Positions 24,014 through 33,627 of a stretch of 39,471 nucleotides of DNA are shown one piece after another (the first letter of the stretch is position 1; each line of letters begins with the position of its first letter). The stretch comes from Rossellomorea vietnamensis. Lineage in GTDB: Bacteria; Bacillota; Bacilli; Bacillales; Bacillaceae_B. Location: assembly GCF_008180415.1 (NCBI RefSeq), contig NZ_VTEI01000023.1:1-39471 (forward strand). Direction: 5' to 3'. Made by a program: the position numbers and the translations under genes. The notes beneath the pieces were generated by a model. The model worked only from the letters and a program-made list of their open reading frames with translations, made no database searches and had not been told where the DNA came from.

Positions 24014-25099
24014 TCAATACTCCTCAGTCTCCCTGACAGTCACTTCATTCTCTTCTTTATGATAAGATTGGAAGCTTGTGATCAGTGTATCAAGGTGTTC
24101 CAGCTGTTCATCATACTCAAAGATAGCCGAGAAGATATGCAGGATGTGGAATGTATTAATGTCACTTTCGTTATACGACTTGTTGATTTCGTCCATAAAC
24201 AGGTTCATCATTTCCCGTCTGTTTAAGCAGACGGCATTGGTGTGCTCATTATCTTGGATTGTGTGCATTTTCCCGATAAAACGGAGCAGCTGCTGTTCAT
24301 GGTAAGTCAGCAGGCAGTCAAGCTGTTCTGTTATCGAAGCTCTCAGCTTCTCTGGGAGGTGATTGAGTTCATTTTCATAACGGTTCAGGCGTTTAAGGAT
24401 CTCAAAACTTCTTCTTGCAGCTGAGATCATTTGCCTGTAAATGACGAGCTTCCGGCTTTTCGCTATATCACTTGTTTTAAAGTAGTTTCTTTCTTCCTTA
24501 TAAAGAAGATACAGCTGTTCACTTTTTGTCAATCGTTCTCTAATTTTTTCAAAGTCTTTTTTCAAAAGGTGGAAGTCGGATGAATGCCTGTTGCTCAGGC
24601 GGATCCATTTTAAAATCTCTTCTGTGATATCCTCAATCTTATGGTAGAGCTTTGTTTCATACTTTGGTGGAATAAAAATCAAGTTGACCACAAAAGAAGC
24701 GAATACCCCTGTCATAATAGTTGAAAATCGAATAAGCGAGAATTGTATGAAATCATCCTGTGGTGCTTCCATGATGGCGATAAGGGTAACAAGTGCAAGT
24801 CCGATTGTGTTCTCAAGTTTCAGTTTTAAGATGATTAAGATTGCAATAATGGCAGCCAGTCCTACAACGAGGATATTGTGGCCAAATAAGAGCACAAGCA
24901 GGACGGCAAGAGCAGCGCCGATCAAGTTCGCTTGTATTTGTTCAATAATGGTGAGGTATGACCGGTAAATGGTCGGCTGAATAGCAAACACCGCCGCAAT
25001 CCCAGCAAAGACAGGGTTTGGGAAGTTGAGCATATCTGCCACCAGCAAAGCGAGTACAATTGCAATCCCGGTTTTGAAAATACGGGCACCTAGCTTCAT
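24014..25099 (-). CDS. ygaE: YgaE-like aromatic acid exporter family protein
   Basis: A 361-residue inner-membrane protein. Four or more hydrophobic helices fill the first 145 residues (for example IAIVLALLVADMLNF, AALAVLLVLLFGHNILVVGL, STIMTGVFASFVVNLIFI); the remaining 200 residues are a charged, helical cytoplasmic part. This layout is that of the ArAE_1 (aromatic acid exporter, FUSC-like) family. The substrate is not shown. The start ATG 25099 has AAAGGAT upstream. It is between gltB-like and the nif3-like gene; B. subtilis has ygaE next to gsaB. Confidence 0.8.
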   Translation of the reverse strand: MKLGARIFKTGIAIVLALLVADMLNFPNPVFAGIAAVFAIQPTIYRSYLTIIEQIQANLIGAALAVLLVLLFGHNILVVGLAAIIAILIILKLKLENTIGLALVTLIAIMEAPQDDFIQFSLIRFSTIMTGVFASFVVNLIFIPPKYETKLYHKIEDITEEILKWIRLSNRHSSDFHLLKKDFEKIRERLTKSEQLYLLYKEERNYFKTSDIAKSRKLVIYRQMISAARRSFEILKRLNRYENELNHLPEKLRASITEQLDCLLTYHEQQLLRFIGKMHTIQDNEHTNAVCLNRREMMNLFMDEINKSYNESDINTFHILHIFSAIFEYDEQLEHLDTLITSFQSYHKEENEVTVRETEEY

Positions 25100-25398
25100 T
25101 TTTTATATCCTTTCCAGTGTGCTTATTTTGGTGAGTAACATTGCAGCAACCTTTTATAAATAGATGACTATATAGTAGATTTAACACAATGAGAGAATGC
25201 TAAACAGTTTTTCTTGATAGTGGAGCAATAAACACTTTTTGTATTTAGGTATTCTTTTCATAGTGCTTGCCGTCGGGAAGGAAACACTCTTTGCGGCGTT
25301 ATGGTTGCTTACTCTTTTAATAACATAGACCCTATTGTACTGATAAGGATGAAAAAAGGGAATAGGAATTTGTGTATTTTTCATAGACAGGGAATAAG

Positions 25399-25447
25399 TA
25401 AAAAGGCTGTGCAGGGGAGTGAACCATCCAGCATCAGCCTTTTTTTA
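25399..25447. terminator. Hairpin terminator upstream of ygaE
   Basis: AAAAGGCTG / CAGCCTTTT with a long loop and a T-run to the plus side. The remaining sequence of 25100-25483 shows no gene. Confidence 0.5.
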
Positions 25448-25483
25448 TATTCTTATATCCAGTAGAGGGTCTTTCGTTAAGCA

Positions 25484-25587
25484 CCGGCGAGGGATATGAT
25501 CTTGGGATTCTTCTGATTTGTTGTACCTCGCTCCGCCGGCGAGGTACATGATCCAAGGATATTTCTGTTTTGATGTACCTCGCTCCG
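25484..25587. repeat. Two 52-bp hairpin repeats
   Basis: CCGGCGAG starts both units, at 25484 and 25536, exactly 52 bp apart. Between the units TGTACCTCG pairs with CGAGGTACA around CTCCGCCGG, and TGAT linkers follow. Architecture is like the sspE array although the sequence differs. It lies directly downstream of the gltB-like gene stop (25617) and may act as its terminator. Confidence 0.75.
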
Positions 25588-25616
25588 GTATCAAAACACC
25601 GATAGCCAAACGATTC

Positions 25617-28600
25617 TTACTCTGTCGATACGGATGGATCTGCTTGTTCTTTAGAAGGGATGACTTGAAGGAAATGTTCTCCTGGTGATGCCAGGAGTTT
25701 TCTTAAGCCTTCCGCTTCCTGGGGCTGCTCGGTCTCCAGTGTTTTAATGTACTTAGAAAGAAGTTCAGTGACATCTTCGACTCCTTGCTCATTCAACGAC
25801 TGAAGCTGAACTTTGGCCCCTTTGGCAATACGTCTTGTAATAGCTTCTTGTGTCAGCCCCATCTCAGGCTGGTGGCGGAGATAGACGACTCCGCCTGTCA
25901 TTCCTGCACAGATCCATGGTCCCGGATCTCCAAGCACGAGACCGCGTCCATTTGTCATGTACTCAAAGGCGAATCCTTTAATGTTGGCATTTGCCCCCAG
26001 GTTTCCGTGTTCTTGAGCCGGTATCGGTTTTGTTACCTGGCCGCCGATGACCATGTCTGCTCCTGACAGCCTGATCCCTGCGCGGGCATCTGCATTGCCT
26101 TGCACCATCAATAAACCTTCCTGAGCTCCATAGCCAAAACCTTTTCCGGCAGAGCCATTGAAGAATAGATCATTTTTGGTTCTGCCTTTCGTAACGACAA
26201 TGCTTCCCCCGTAGCTTGATTTACCAAGTCCATCCTGTGCTCCTCCGCTGACAGTGATGTTGATGCCGTCAACATTATAAGCACCAAGACCGTTTCCTGG
26301 GATAGAGCAATCTTTGTAAGAAAGCTGGACAGGCTGTAATTCAGAATTGGCGTTTTTCAGCTTGGAACGTACACGGTGTCCGGAAGCTCGGCTGCCCAGT
26401 ACACGCTGATTTGAAATAACCCCCGAGAATTCTCTTGAAAGGTGCAGTTCTTCCACACTGCTGTCAAGGTATTCACCTGAGACAGCCTGAAGCAATCTTG
26501 GCTGTTCAAGAGAAGCGGCTGCTTCTTTATGAAGCTGTCCGATTTCAAGCGGCTGAAGAAGTGTGGACAGGTTCATGGATTCATTCCCTCTGACCTGCTC
26601 CAAAAGGTCAGATCTTCCGACTGCATCCTGAAGATTCTGGACACCGATGGATGCGGCAAGGGATTTCAGTTCTTCTCCAAATGCAGTGAACAGGTTGGTA
26701 AGTCCGGAGACAGCCAAATCCAGCTGTCTAGGAACGAAGCGGCGTAAACCATGATCTTTCGCTTGTGCTTCCGATTCGATCTGTGTCGCAATGCCGACAT
26801 GGCAAGTATCAAGATGACAGCCGCGGCATGTTGTACAGCCAATGGCAATCATTGACAGAGTGCCGAAGCCGATTCTGTTGGCTCCAAGAAGCATCACTTT
26901 CATTACATCCTGCATGCTTTTGATTCCGCCGTCAGCCCAGATTTCGACAGTGTCTCTCAAACCGGCTTCAAGAAGAGCATTGTGGGCCGCTTTCACCCCG
27001 ATTTCTACCGGAAGCCCGACGTGCTGCAGTGCATGAATTCTTGCTGCACCGGTTCCGCCGTCAAAACCGCTCAATGTAACGATATCCGCCCCGGCTTTGG
27101 CAATTCCGACCGCGATGGTCCCGATATTCGGAACCACAGGTACTTTTACAGCCACTTTAGCCTGGTCATTGGCCGTTTTCAGTTCATGGATCATTTGAGC
27201 AAGATCTTCTATCGAATAAATATCATGGTTGTTGGAAGGCGAGATTAAATCAGAGCCGATAGTTGCATTACGGGCCTGGGCGATCTTCGCCGTGACTTTG
27301 GAACCTGGAAGGTGTCCGCCTTCGCCCGGTTTGGCTCCTTGGCCAATCTTGATTTCGAGCAGATTGGAAGAGTTCAGAAGCTCGGCGTTGACACCGAAGC
27401 GGCCGGAAGCAATTTGCTGTCCGCGTGAATTTGGATATTTGCCAATCATATCCTTGATCTCTCCGCCTTCTCCATTCAAGCTCACCATATTGAGGCGGTC
27501 CGCCGCTTCTGCATAAGCTCTGAACGCAATTTCGTTCTGGGAGCCGAATGACATGGAGGCAATGGCAAAAGGAAGACTGTGACTGCCTACACTTATATCT
27601 ACTTTTTCAGGATCGATTGGGTTATTGGACTTTTTAAGAGAGGTCAAATGTCTGATTGTTACAGGTTTTGTCTCTTCCTGCTCAGTGATTTTTTCTCTGT
27701 AATCAGTATAATCACCCGTTCTCGCTACATCTCCAATCGCCTTCCAGATACGCGGAAACAAATGAAAGCTCTTGGAAATTCTCTGTTTTTCATCAAAGTA
27801 ATCTGCTGCTCTTTGGATTGAATCCTTTTTCATTTCCTCGAAATTGAATGCAAGGCCTTCAGCACCGAAGAAGTTGACGATATCCAGTGTCCTGGCGACT
27901 TCTTCACTTAAGCCTATGGAAGAGAAGAGTCTTCCGTAACCTCTAAGTTCATGAATGCCGATAGTGGAAATGACTTTTTCCAATCCTTTTTGCAATGAAG
28001 TATATAAGTTCAGCACAGGCTCATTGGACTCTTCCTCCATTACAGTCAGGAACATATAGTAAGGGCTGATCGCGTCCGCTCCGAAGCCGTATGCAACTAT
28101 AACGTCATGAAGGGAACGGATTGCTGCCGAACGAAGAAGCAGTGAACAGTCTCTCCTTAAAGAGTCGTCAGTCAGGCGCTGGTCGACCGCTGCTAAAGCA
28201 AGGTGGGGATCGAGCCACAGCTTGCCATCATGGTGTGAATCTCCATCATCCAATACGAGCAGGGTTTTGCCGGAAGATACTGCCTCGGCAGCTTCATCTG
28301 CCAATCTTTCTAATGCTGCGGGAATCGTCTCTTCCTCAGAAAAGGTAATCGAGATGAAATGACATAAATTGTCTGATTGGAATAGATGCACTAATCCATC
28401 ATAGCTTGGCTGCTGTAAAATTTCTGCAGCCTGCCAGCCGGCTTTGCCTTCAATGACAAGGGGAGTCAGCAATTCAACGGCAAGGAATTCTTCTGTCCTG
28501 CTGTTGTAGTGTGGTCGTTTCCCGATAATCGTCCTTGTGGAAAAATGCTCTGTTTCACGGTCTCTGTCGATGGCCGGATTGGTAACGACAGCAACGCTTT

Positions 28601-30095
28601 CCTTTATGAAGTCCGTCACGTTTTTTCGGTTAGGATTGATGGCTGCAAGGGGGGAGTCATGTCCGAGCGACCGGATCGGCTCCGCGCCTTTTTCTGCCAT
28701 CTGCTCCAGCAGCTGAACCTGTTCACGTTCCCAGCCGAATGCATTATACTGCCCATTTTCAATGCTGTTGGGATAACTCATCATGATATTTTTTGGAAGA
28801 TTAAGTGTTTCAAGCCTGCTCTTGTATCCCTTAAAAGCAATGCGGGTTTCAAAGCGGCTGTGGATTTCATTTTGGAAATCGCTATATTCATATTTTTTAA
28901 TCGTATCATTATCCCAGGCAAAACCTATTTTCTCACCTGGAGAGAGTGGTTTTGGATCTGCAGTGAATTCCGAAGAATTGATGATGCCCGGCTCAGAGGC
29001 GAAAACATAGGCGCTTTCCACTTCCAGCATCCAGAGCGGGCGCAGTCCCAATGAATCCACACTAAAGACAGCTTCTTCTCCGAATCTTGACACAATGCCG
29101 GCAGGACCTTGAGCAAAATGTCCCCACGTTTCTCTTAAATAAGCGTAGAGGTCCTGAAGATGATCGGGGTATTGCATGATTTCATTAATAATTGGAGGAA
29201 ACACTAACTCCATGGCTTCAAAAAGGGAGTAGCCGTCTCTTCCAATAAGGGTTTCGATCGTTCTATTAAGGTCCTGCGAATCACTGCCGTTTTCCACAAG
29301 AGGTACATCAATTTTTTTCGCTTCAGCCCTAAGTTTGCTGATGGTATTGATTTCACCGTTGTGGCCGATGACGCTGAACGGCTGTACCCTGAAAAAGTTA
29401 GAGAGAGTGTTAGTTGAATAGCGGTTGTGCCCAAGAGTCATAGTGGAAGCGATTTTCGGGTGTGTCAGATCCTTATAGTATTCCCGGAGTGAAGCACCGG
29501 CTCCCATAACTTTGTAGACAACATGATCAGGGCTTAAGGATGCCGCATGGACAGCGCTGTTTTCTTCAATGGAATTCTGCAGATCAAATAAGCTTTGATA
29601 GATTTCAGCTCTTTCCAGTTCTTCCGGTGCTAGAAGTGCCGTTTGAAGAAAATGCGGGTTTTCTTGTGCTGCAATGGGCCCTAGTGTTTCTGGTCTGGTT
29701 GAATCGAGAGTGGTTAATACAACCTGTAATCCTTGTTTTTCAAGTTTGGCGACAATTTCCTGTTTTCCTTGGTTTACTGGAATTCCTTTAATGAAAAAGT
29801 GGCCGATAATGAATCGGGGTGATAGTGCTAAAGAGGGATCGATAGAAGCGGCTTCGAGTTTTTCGGACCAGACGGCTCTTGGAATATCTATATGTATGCC
29901 AGCTCCGTCTCCTTCGCCGTTTATGAAACCTGCCCGGTGATCCATCGTAACCAAAGCATCGATGCAGCGTTCAATATTTTCCCTGGCGGGTAATTTGTTT
30001 TTTTCAATGGAAGCAACAATTCCGCAAGCGTCATGAGCACCGTGATGAAAGTCTCTAAAGAGCTCCGGGCTCCAATTTTGTCGTAGTTCGTTCAA
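25617..30095 (-). CDS. gltB: Glutamate synthase large subunit (orphan)
   Basis: A 1492-residue GOGAT large subunit, close to the usual 1500. It transfers the amide of glutamine to 2-oxoglutarate to give two glutamates. Parts in order: Ntn amidotransferase with nucleophile Cys24 in HDACGIVA and the NGEINT strand; a central domain; the FMN domain with SGFDGGTGAA; the iron-sulfur motif CTTCRGCHLDTC (C-X5-C-X4-C); and the GXGXG tail with GGSIVV and NGSAGKGFGYGAQEG. Start is TTG 30095, seven bases after GGAGGTG; a longer frame to 30194 lacks a ribosome site. No small subunit gene is nearby, so the electron donor (NADPH via a distant subunit, or ferredoxin) is open. Confidence 0.93.
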   Translation of the reverse strand: MNELRQNWSPELFRDFHHGAHDACGIVASIEKNKLPARENIERCIDALVTMDHRAGFINGEGDGAGIHIDIPRAVWSEKLEAASIDPSLALSPRFIIGHFFIKGIPVNQGKQEIVAKLEKQGLQVVLTTLDSTRPETLGPIAAQENPHFLQTALLAPEELERAEIYQSLFDLQNSIEENSAVHAASLSPDHVVYKVMGAGASLREYYKDLTHPKIASTMTLGHNRYSTNTLSNFFRVQPFSVIGHNGEINTISKLRAEAKKIDVPLVENGSDSQDLNRTIETLIGRDGYSLFEAMELVFPPIINEIMQYPDHLQDLYAYLRETWGHFAQGPAGIVSRFGEEAVFSVDSLGLRPLWMLEVESAYVFASEPGIINSSEFTADPKPLSPGEKIGFAWDNDTIKKYEYSDFQNEIHSRFETRIAFKGYKSRLETLNLPKNIMMSYPNSIENGQYNAFGWEREQVQLLEQMAEKGAEPIRSLGHDSPLAAINPNRKNVTDFIKESVAVVTNPAIDRDRETEHFSTRTIIGKRPHYNSRTEEFLAVELLTPLVIEGKAGWQAAEILQQPSYDGLVHLFQSDNLCHFISITFSEEETIPAALERLADEAAEAVSSGKTLLVLDDGDSHHDGKLWLDPHLALAAVDQRLTDDSLRRDCSLLLRSAAIRSLHDVIVAYGFGADAISPYYMFLTVMEEESNEPVLNLYTSLQKGLEKVISTIGIHELRGYGRLFSSIGLSEEVARTLDIVNFFGAEGLAFNFEEMKKDSIQRAADYFDEKQRISKSFHLFPRIWKAIGDVARTGDYTDYREKITEQEETKPVTIRHLTSLKKSNNPIDPEKVDISVGSHSLPFAIASMSFGSQNEIAFRAYAEAADRLNMVSLNGEGGEIKDMIGKYPNSRGQQIASGRFGVNAELLNSSNLLEIKIGQGAKPGEGGHLPGSKVTAKIAQARNATIGSDLISPSNNHDIYSIEDLAQMIHELKTANDQAKVAVKVPVVPNIGTIAVGIAKAGADIVTLSGFDGGTGAARIHALQHVGLPVEIGVKAAHNALLEAGLRDTVEIWADGGIKSMQDVMKVMLLGANRIGFGTLSMIAIGCTTCRGCHLDTCHVGIATQIESEAQAKDHGLRRFVPRQLDLAVSGLTNLFTAFGEELKSLAASIGVQNLQDAVGRSDLLEQVRGNESMNLSTLLQPLEIGQLHKEAAASLEQPRLLQAVSGEYLDSSVEELHLSREFSGVISNQRVLGSRASGHRVRSKLKNANSELQPVQLSYKDCSIPGNGLGAYNVDGINITVSGGAQDGLGKSSYGGSIVVTKGRTKNDLFFNGSAGKGFGYGAQEGLLMVQGNADARAGIRLSGADMVIGGQVTKPIPAQEHGNLGANANIKGFAFEYMTNGRGLVLGDPGPWICAGMTGGVVYLRHQPEMGLTQEAITRRIAKGAKVQLQSLNEQGVEDVTELLSKYIKTLETEQPQEAEGLRKLLASPGEHFLQVIPSKEQADPSVSTE

Positions 30096-30118
30096 TAAAA
30101 GCACCTCCGTAAAAAATG

Positions 30119-30141
30119 CAGAATACATACAAAATATTCTG
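30119..30141. promoter_or_regulatory. Inverted repeat near the gltB transcription start
   Basis: CAGAATA and TATTCTG, perfect, separated by nine bases; lies just downstream of the predicted start of transcription. TTCAGAAT-type motifs recur twice more next to it. Possible operator. Confidence 0.4.
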
Positions 30142-30153
30142 AATACTAGTTCA

Positions 30154-30182
30154 ATGATATCACAAGAATTTTCAGAATTCAA
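30154..30182 (-). promoter_or_regulatory. Predicted gltB promoter
   Basis: On the minus strand TTGAAT (30182-30177), 17 bases, TATCAT (30159-30154). Confidence 0.55.
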
Positions 30183-30237
30183 TTTTTTATTCAAAATGAT
30201 GGATGGTTAAAGAGAGTGCTGAAAAGAAAAAGCACCC

Positions 30238-30251
30238 TGTAAACGCTTTCA
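30238..30251 (-). promoter_or_regulatory. CcpA (cre) site upstream of gltB
   Basis: TGTAAACGCTTTCA fits the cre consensus TGWAANCGNTNWCA at every position. Its centre is about 100 bases before the predicted transcription start, a distance that in Bacillus is known from CcpA activation sites such as ilvB. It overlaps neither gsaB nor its terminator. Confidence 0.65.
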
Positions 30252-30263
30252 TTAAAAGATATA

Positions 30264-30293
30264 GAAAAAACAAGGAGGAAGCCCCCCTTGTAT
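30264..30293 (-). terminator. Terminator of gsaB
   Basis: On the minus strand ACAAGG... pairs with CCTTGT around a GC-rich centre, followed by TTTTTT. Confidence 0.7.
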
Positions 30294-30305
30294 AAATGTG
30301 AATGT

Positions 30306-31601
30306 TTATGCGTTTTGTAATTGCTGAAATGCATAGTCGACAGCTTCGATTGTTTCTGCGATATCCTTCTCAGTATGGGCAGTTGTGATGAACCAAGCTT
30401 CATATTTTGATGGTGCAAGGTTGATGCCCTGGCGAAGCATGAGGTTAAAGAATTTGGAGAACATTTCTCCGTCTGTTGCCTCAGCCTGATCGTAATTTTC
30501 CACCTTTTCGGTTGTGAAGTATAAGGTAAGAGCGCCTTTTAAACGGTTGATTGAAATCGGTGTCTCATATTTTTGGGCTGCTTTTAGAATGCCTTCTTCT
30601 AAAATGGCGCCCAAGCGGTCGAGCTCCTCATATACCCCTTCCTCTTTCAGCACTTCGAGGCAGGCGATTCCTGAAAGGATGGAAGCAGGATTTCCTGCCA
30701 TCGTTCCTGCCTGATAAGCCGGCCCAAGAGGTGCGACCTTCTCCATAATTTCGGCTTTCCCGCCATAGGCCCCGATTGGAAGGCCGCCGCCGATGATTTT
30801 GCCCATTGCGGTTAAGTCAGGTTTGACGCCAAGCATATCCTGAGCTCCGCCATACATGAAGCGGAATGCTGTAATTACCTCATCATAAATGACAAGGGCG
30901 CCTGCGTCATGGGAAATGTCATTGACCTGCTGAAGGAATCCCTCTTTTGGTTCAACAATTCCGAAGTTGCCGACAATCGGCTCAACAAGGACTCCGGCGA
31001 TTTGATCGCCCCATTTTTCCATAGCTTCCCTAAATGGCTCAATGTCATTGAATGGAACGGTGATAACCTCATTGGCGATGCTTTTCGGTACCCCTGCAGA
31101 GTCTGGTGTCCCTAAAGTTGCCGGTCCTGAACCTGCTGCCACAAGGACAAGGTCTGAATGGCCATGGTAGCAGCCAGCGAATTTGATGATTTTGTCTCTG
31201 CCGGTGTAAGCCCTGGCGACCCTGATGGTCGTCATGACAGCTTCTGTTCCAGAGTTGACGAATCTAACTTTATCCAGGTTCGGCATAGCTTCTCTCAGCA
31301 TTTCGGCAAACTTCACTTCGAAAGGTGTAGGTGTTCCGTATAAAATACCGTTCTCAGCAGCTTTTGTTATGGCTTCTGTTATATGCGGATGGGCATGGCC
31401 GGTGATGATAGGCCCGTATGCAGCAAGATAATCGATGTACTTATTGCCATCCACATCCCAGAAGTAAGCTCCGTTTGCACGCTCCATGGCAACAGGAGAA
31501 CCGCCGCCGACTGCTTTGTATGAACGTGAAGGGCTGTTTACTCCGCCCACGATGCTTTTCAATGCTTTTTTATGTAAACGTTCAGAATTACTGAAATTCA
31601 T
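30306..31601 (-). CDS. gsaB: Glutamate-1-semialdehyde 2,1-aminomutase (HemL paralog)
   Basis: A 431-residue PLP enzyme that converts glutamate-1-semialdehyde to 5-aminolevulinate for tetrapyrrole synthesis. The PLP lysine is Lys268 in LTAMGKIIGGG; VNSGTEAVM (115-123) and YDEVITAFR (239-247) are the other cofactor contacts. Start is ATG 31601, preceded by AAGGAGG; the frame extends to 31634 without a ribosome site. In B. subtilis the equivalent locus carries gsaB, while hemL is in the hem operon, so this is probably the paralog. Confidence 0.93.
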   Translation of the reverse strand: MNFSNSERLHKKALKSIVGGVNSPSRSYKAVGGGSPVAMERANGAYFWDVDGNKYIDYLAAYGPIITGHAHPHITEAITKAAENGILYGTPTPFEVKFAEMLREAMPNLDKVRFVNSGTEAVMTTIRVARAYTGRDKIIKFAGCYHGHSDLVLVAAGSGPATLGTPDSAGVPKSIANEVITVPFNDIEPFREAMEKWGDQIAGVLVEPIVGNFGIVEPKEGFLQQVNDISHDAGALVIYDEVITAFRFMYGGAQDMLGVKPDLTAMGKIIGGGLPIGAYGGKAEIMEKVAPLGPAYQAGTMAGNPASILSGIACLEVLKEEGVYEELDRLGAILEEGILKAAQKYETPISINRLKGALTLYFTTEKVENYDQAEATDGEMFSKFFNLMLRQGINLAPSKYEAWFITTAHTEKDIAETIEAVDYAFQQLQNA

Positions 31602-31779
31602 GAAATTCCTCCTTCTTTTTTCTGAATCTCTCACTCATTTTAGTATGATGTCCTCCATTGCGCAAATGAATGGAATCTTAATGGTGTAAGGAAGATAGTG
31701 GAGACTAAGCATCTCCTGCTCTGAATCCATGAGGACTGTGTTACACTATTTCATGGTTTGTATGGAAGGAGGAGCAGAT

Positions 31780-32820
31780 ATGAATGCAATAGAAGTCCAT
31801 AATCTTCGGAAAGATTTTAAAGCCTACTCCAGCCGTTCTGGTTTAAAGGGTGCTTTTCGTGATTTATTTACCCGCAATTATAAAGTCGTTTCGGCGGTTA
31901 ATGATATAAGTTTTACAGTGAAACAAGGAGAGATGGTCGGTTATATCGGTGAAAATGGTGCCGGTAAATCGACCAGTATCAAAATGCTGACTGGTATCTT
32001 GACCCCGACGTCAGGTACGGTGACGGTCAATGGCATGAACCCTCATAAGGAGAGGGAAAAGTTTGTCAGCAGTATTGGTGTTGTGTTCGGCCAGCGCTCC
32101 CAGCTGTGGTGGGATATCGCAGTCCAGGAGTCTTTTCAGCTTTTGAAAAAGGTTTACAAGGTTCCAGATCAACAATACAAAGAACACATGGATCATGTCA
32201 TCGAAACACTGGAAATAGCCCCTCTGCTAGACAAGCCTGTCAGAAAGCTTTCCTTGGGGCAGCGAATGAGATGTGAACTTGCTGCAGCTCTTGTGCACAA
32301 TCCGAAGCTGTTATTTCTCGATGAGCCGACAATCGGGTTAGACGTGCTTGTGAAATTGAAGATCAGGCAGTTCCTGAAGGAGATCAATGAGAAATATAAC
32401 ACGACCATTCTGCTTACGACACATGACCTTACTGATATTGAGGCACTTTGTGAACGGGTAGTCATGCTGGATGAAGGACAGATCATCTATGACGGAGCTC
32501 TTCAGAATCTGAAAACAGAATGGGGAGAACAGAAAGAAATTGTATTCCAATTCATTGACCAGCCCGCAATAGAAGGATTGAATACACTTACTGCTGAGCT
32601 GGGAGCACAATGGCATCTTGATGAAAAAGATATGAGTTTCTCAGCGCTTATCGAAGCAGATGATAATAAAATATCCGAATTAATCGGCCTCGTTGTTTCC
32701 GCCTATAAAGTCAGGGACATGAAAATCAAGGAGACGACAACAGAAGAGATCATCCGCAACATTTATGAACAGGGCGTTGTCGATATCAAACCAGCACAAC
32801 GAGAAACAGTGAAGGCGTAG
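31780..32820 (+). CDS. ABC-2 transporter ATP-binding protein
   Basis: A 346-residue ATPase. Walker A GENGAGKST (about 57-65), Q-loop FGQRSQLWWD, signature LSLGQRMRCELAAAL (variant, not LSGGQ), Walker B LLFLDEPTIGLD and HDLTDIE are visible. This Q-loop and signature pattern is that of the DrrA-like class often paired with ABC2_membrane_6 permeases. Start is ATG 31780, with GGAGGAG upstream. It opens a three-gene operon; the cargo is unknown. Confidence 0.88.
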   Translation: MNAIEVHNLRKDFKAYSSRSGLKGAFRDLFTRNYKVVSAVNDISFTVKQGEMVGYIGENGAGKSTSIKMLTGILTPTSGTVTVNGMNPHKEREKFVSSIGVVFGQRSQLWWDIAVQESFQLLKKVYKVPDQQYKEHMDHVIETLEIAPLLDKPVRKLSLGQRMRCELAAALVHNPKLLFLDEPTIGLDVLVKLKIRQFLKEINEKYNTTILLTTHDLTDIEALCERVVMLDEGQIIYDGALQNLKTEWGEQKEIVFQFIDQPAIEGLNTLTAELGAQWHLDEKDMSFSALIEADDNKISELIGLVVSAYKVRDMKIKETTTEEIIRNIYEQGVVDIKPAQRETVKA

Positions 32821-32832
32821 GGGGGATCGGCA

Positions 32833-33624
32833 ATGTCAAAATATATTGAGATGATCCGCATCCGCTTTTTGATGATGCTTGCTTATCGAACGAATTATTA
32901 CAGCGGCATCCTGATCTACAGCATCAATATCGGAGCCTATTACTTCCTGTGGCAGGCTATTTATGGAGGGAAAGAGGATATCGAAGGGTTGTCTGTCATT
33001 CAAATGACCACCTATATCGCGGTTGCCTGGATGGCAAGGGCCTTTTATTTCAATAACATCGATAGAGAGATAGCAACCGAAATAAAAGAGGGAAAAGTGG
33101 CTGTCGAATTGATCAGACCTTACAGCTACCTTGGAATGAAAACCATGCAGGGTCTGGGAGAGGGCATATTCAGGCTGCTGTTTTTCTCCGTTCCCGGTAT
33201 GGTGATTGTAGCACTTGTATTTCCGATAGAAGTGTCAGCTAATGTTTCCACTTGGCTGATCTTTGCCGTCTCCATCATTTTCAGCTTCATGATTAATACA
33301 CAAATCAATTTGCTGACTGGAATTACTACTTTTTTCTTATTTAACAATGATGGATTAATTCGTGCTAAACGGGTCGTTATCGATCTGTTTTCAGGACTTC
33401 TGCTGCCAATCAGTTTCTTTCCTCTTTGGGCGCAGGAGACAATGAAGTTTCTGCCTTTTCAAAGCATCAGTTATGTTCCGAGCATGATTTTTACTGAAGG
33501 CTATAAAGGCTTTGAAGTATATGAGGCTCTAGGTATGCAGGCTGCCTGGGTTCTAGTATTGATGGTGCCGATCTGGGCGCTGTGGCAGATTGCTAAAAAA
33601 CAAATGACTATTCAAGGAGGGTGA
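32833..33624 (+). CDS. ABC-2 transporter permease (first of two)
   Basis: A 263-residue membrane protein with about six helices, for example YSGILIYSINIGAYYFLW (about 24-41), LLFFSVPGMVIVALVF (about 116-131) and WVLVLMVPIWALWQIA near the end. It matches the ABC2_membrane_6 type. ATG 32833 follows GGGGGGATC, 12 bp after the ATPase gene. Confidence 0.85.
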   Translation: MSKYIEMIRIRFLMMLAYRTNYYSGILIYSINIGAYYFLWQAIYGGKEDIEGLSVIQMTTYIAVAWMARAFYFNNIDREIATEIKEGKVAVELIRPYSYLGMKTMQGLGEGIFRLLFFSVPGMVIVALVFPIEVSANVSTWLIFAVSIIFSFMINTQINLLTGITTFFLFNNDGLIRAKRVVIDLFSGLLLPISFFPLWAQETMKFLPFQSISYVPSMIFTEGYKGFEVYEALGMQAAWVLVLMVPIWALWQIAKKQMTIQGG

Positions 33625-33627
33625 GAA

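Noticed and set aside
28509..29054. Plus-strand frame of 181 codons
   Set aside because: It is the reverse strand of the gltB coding region, whose protein is well supported.
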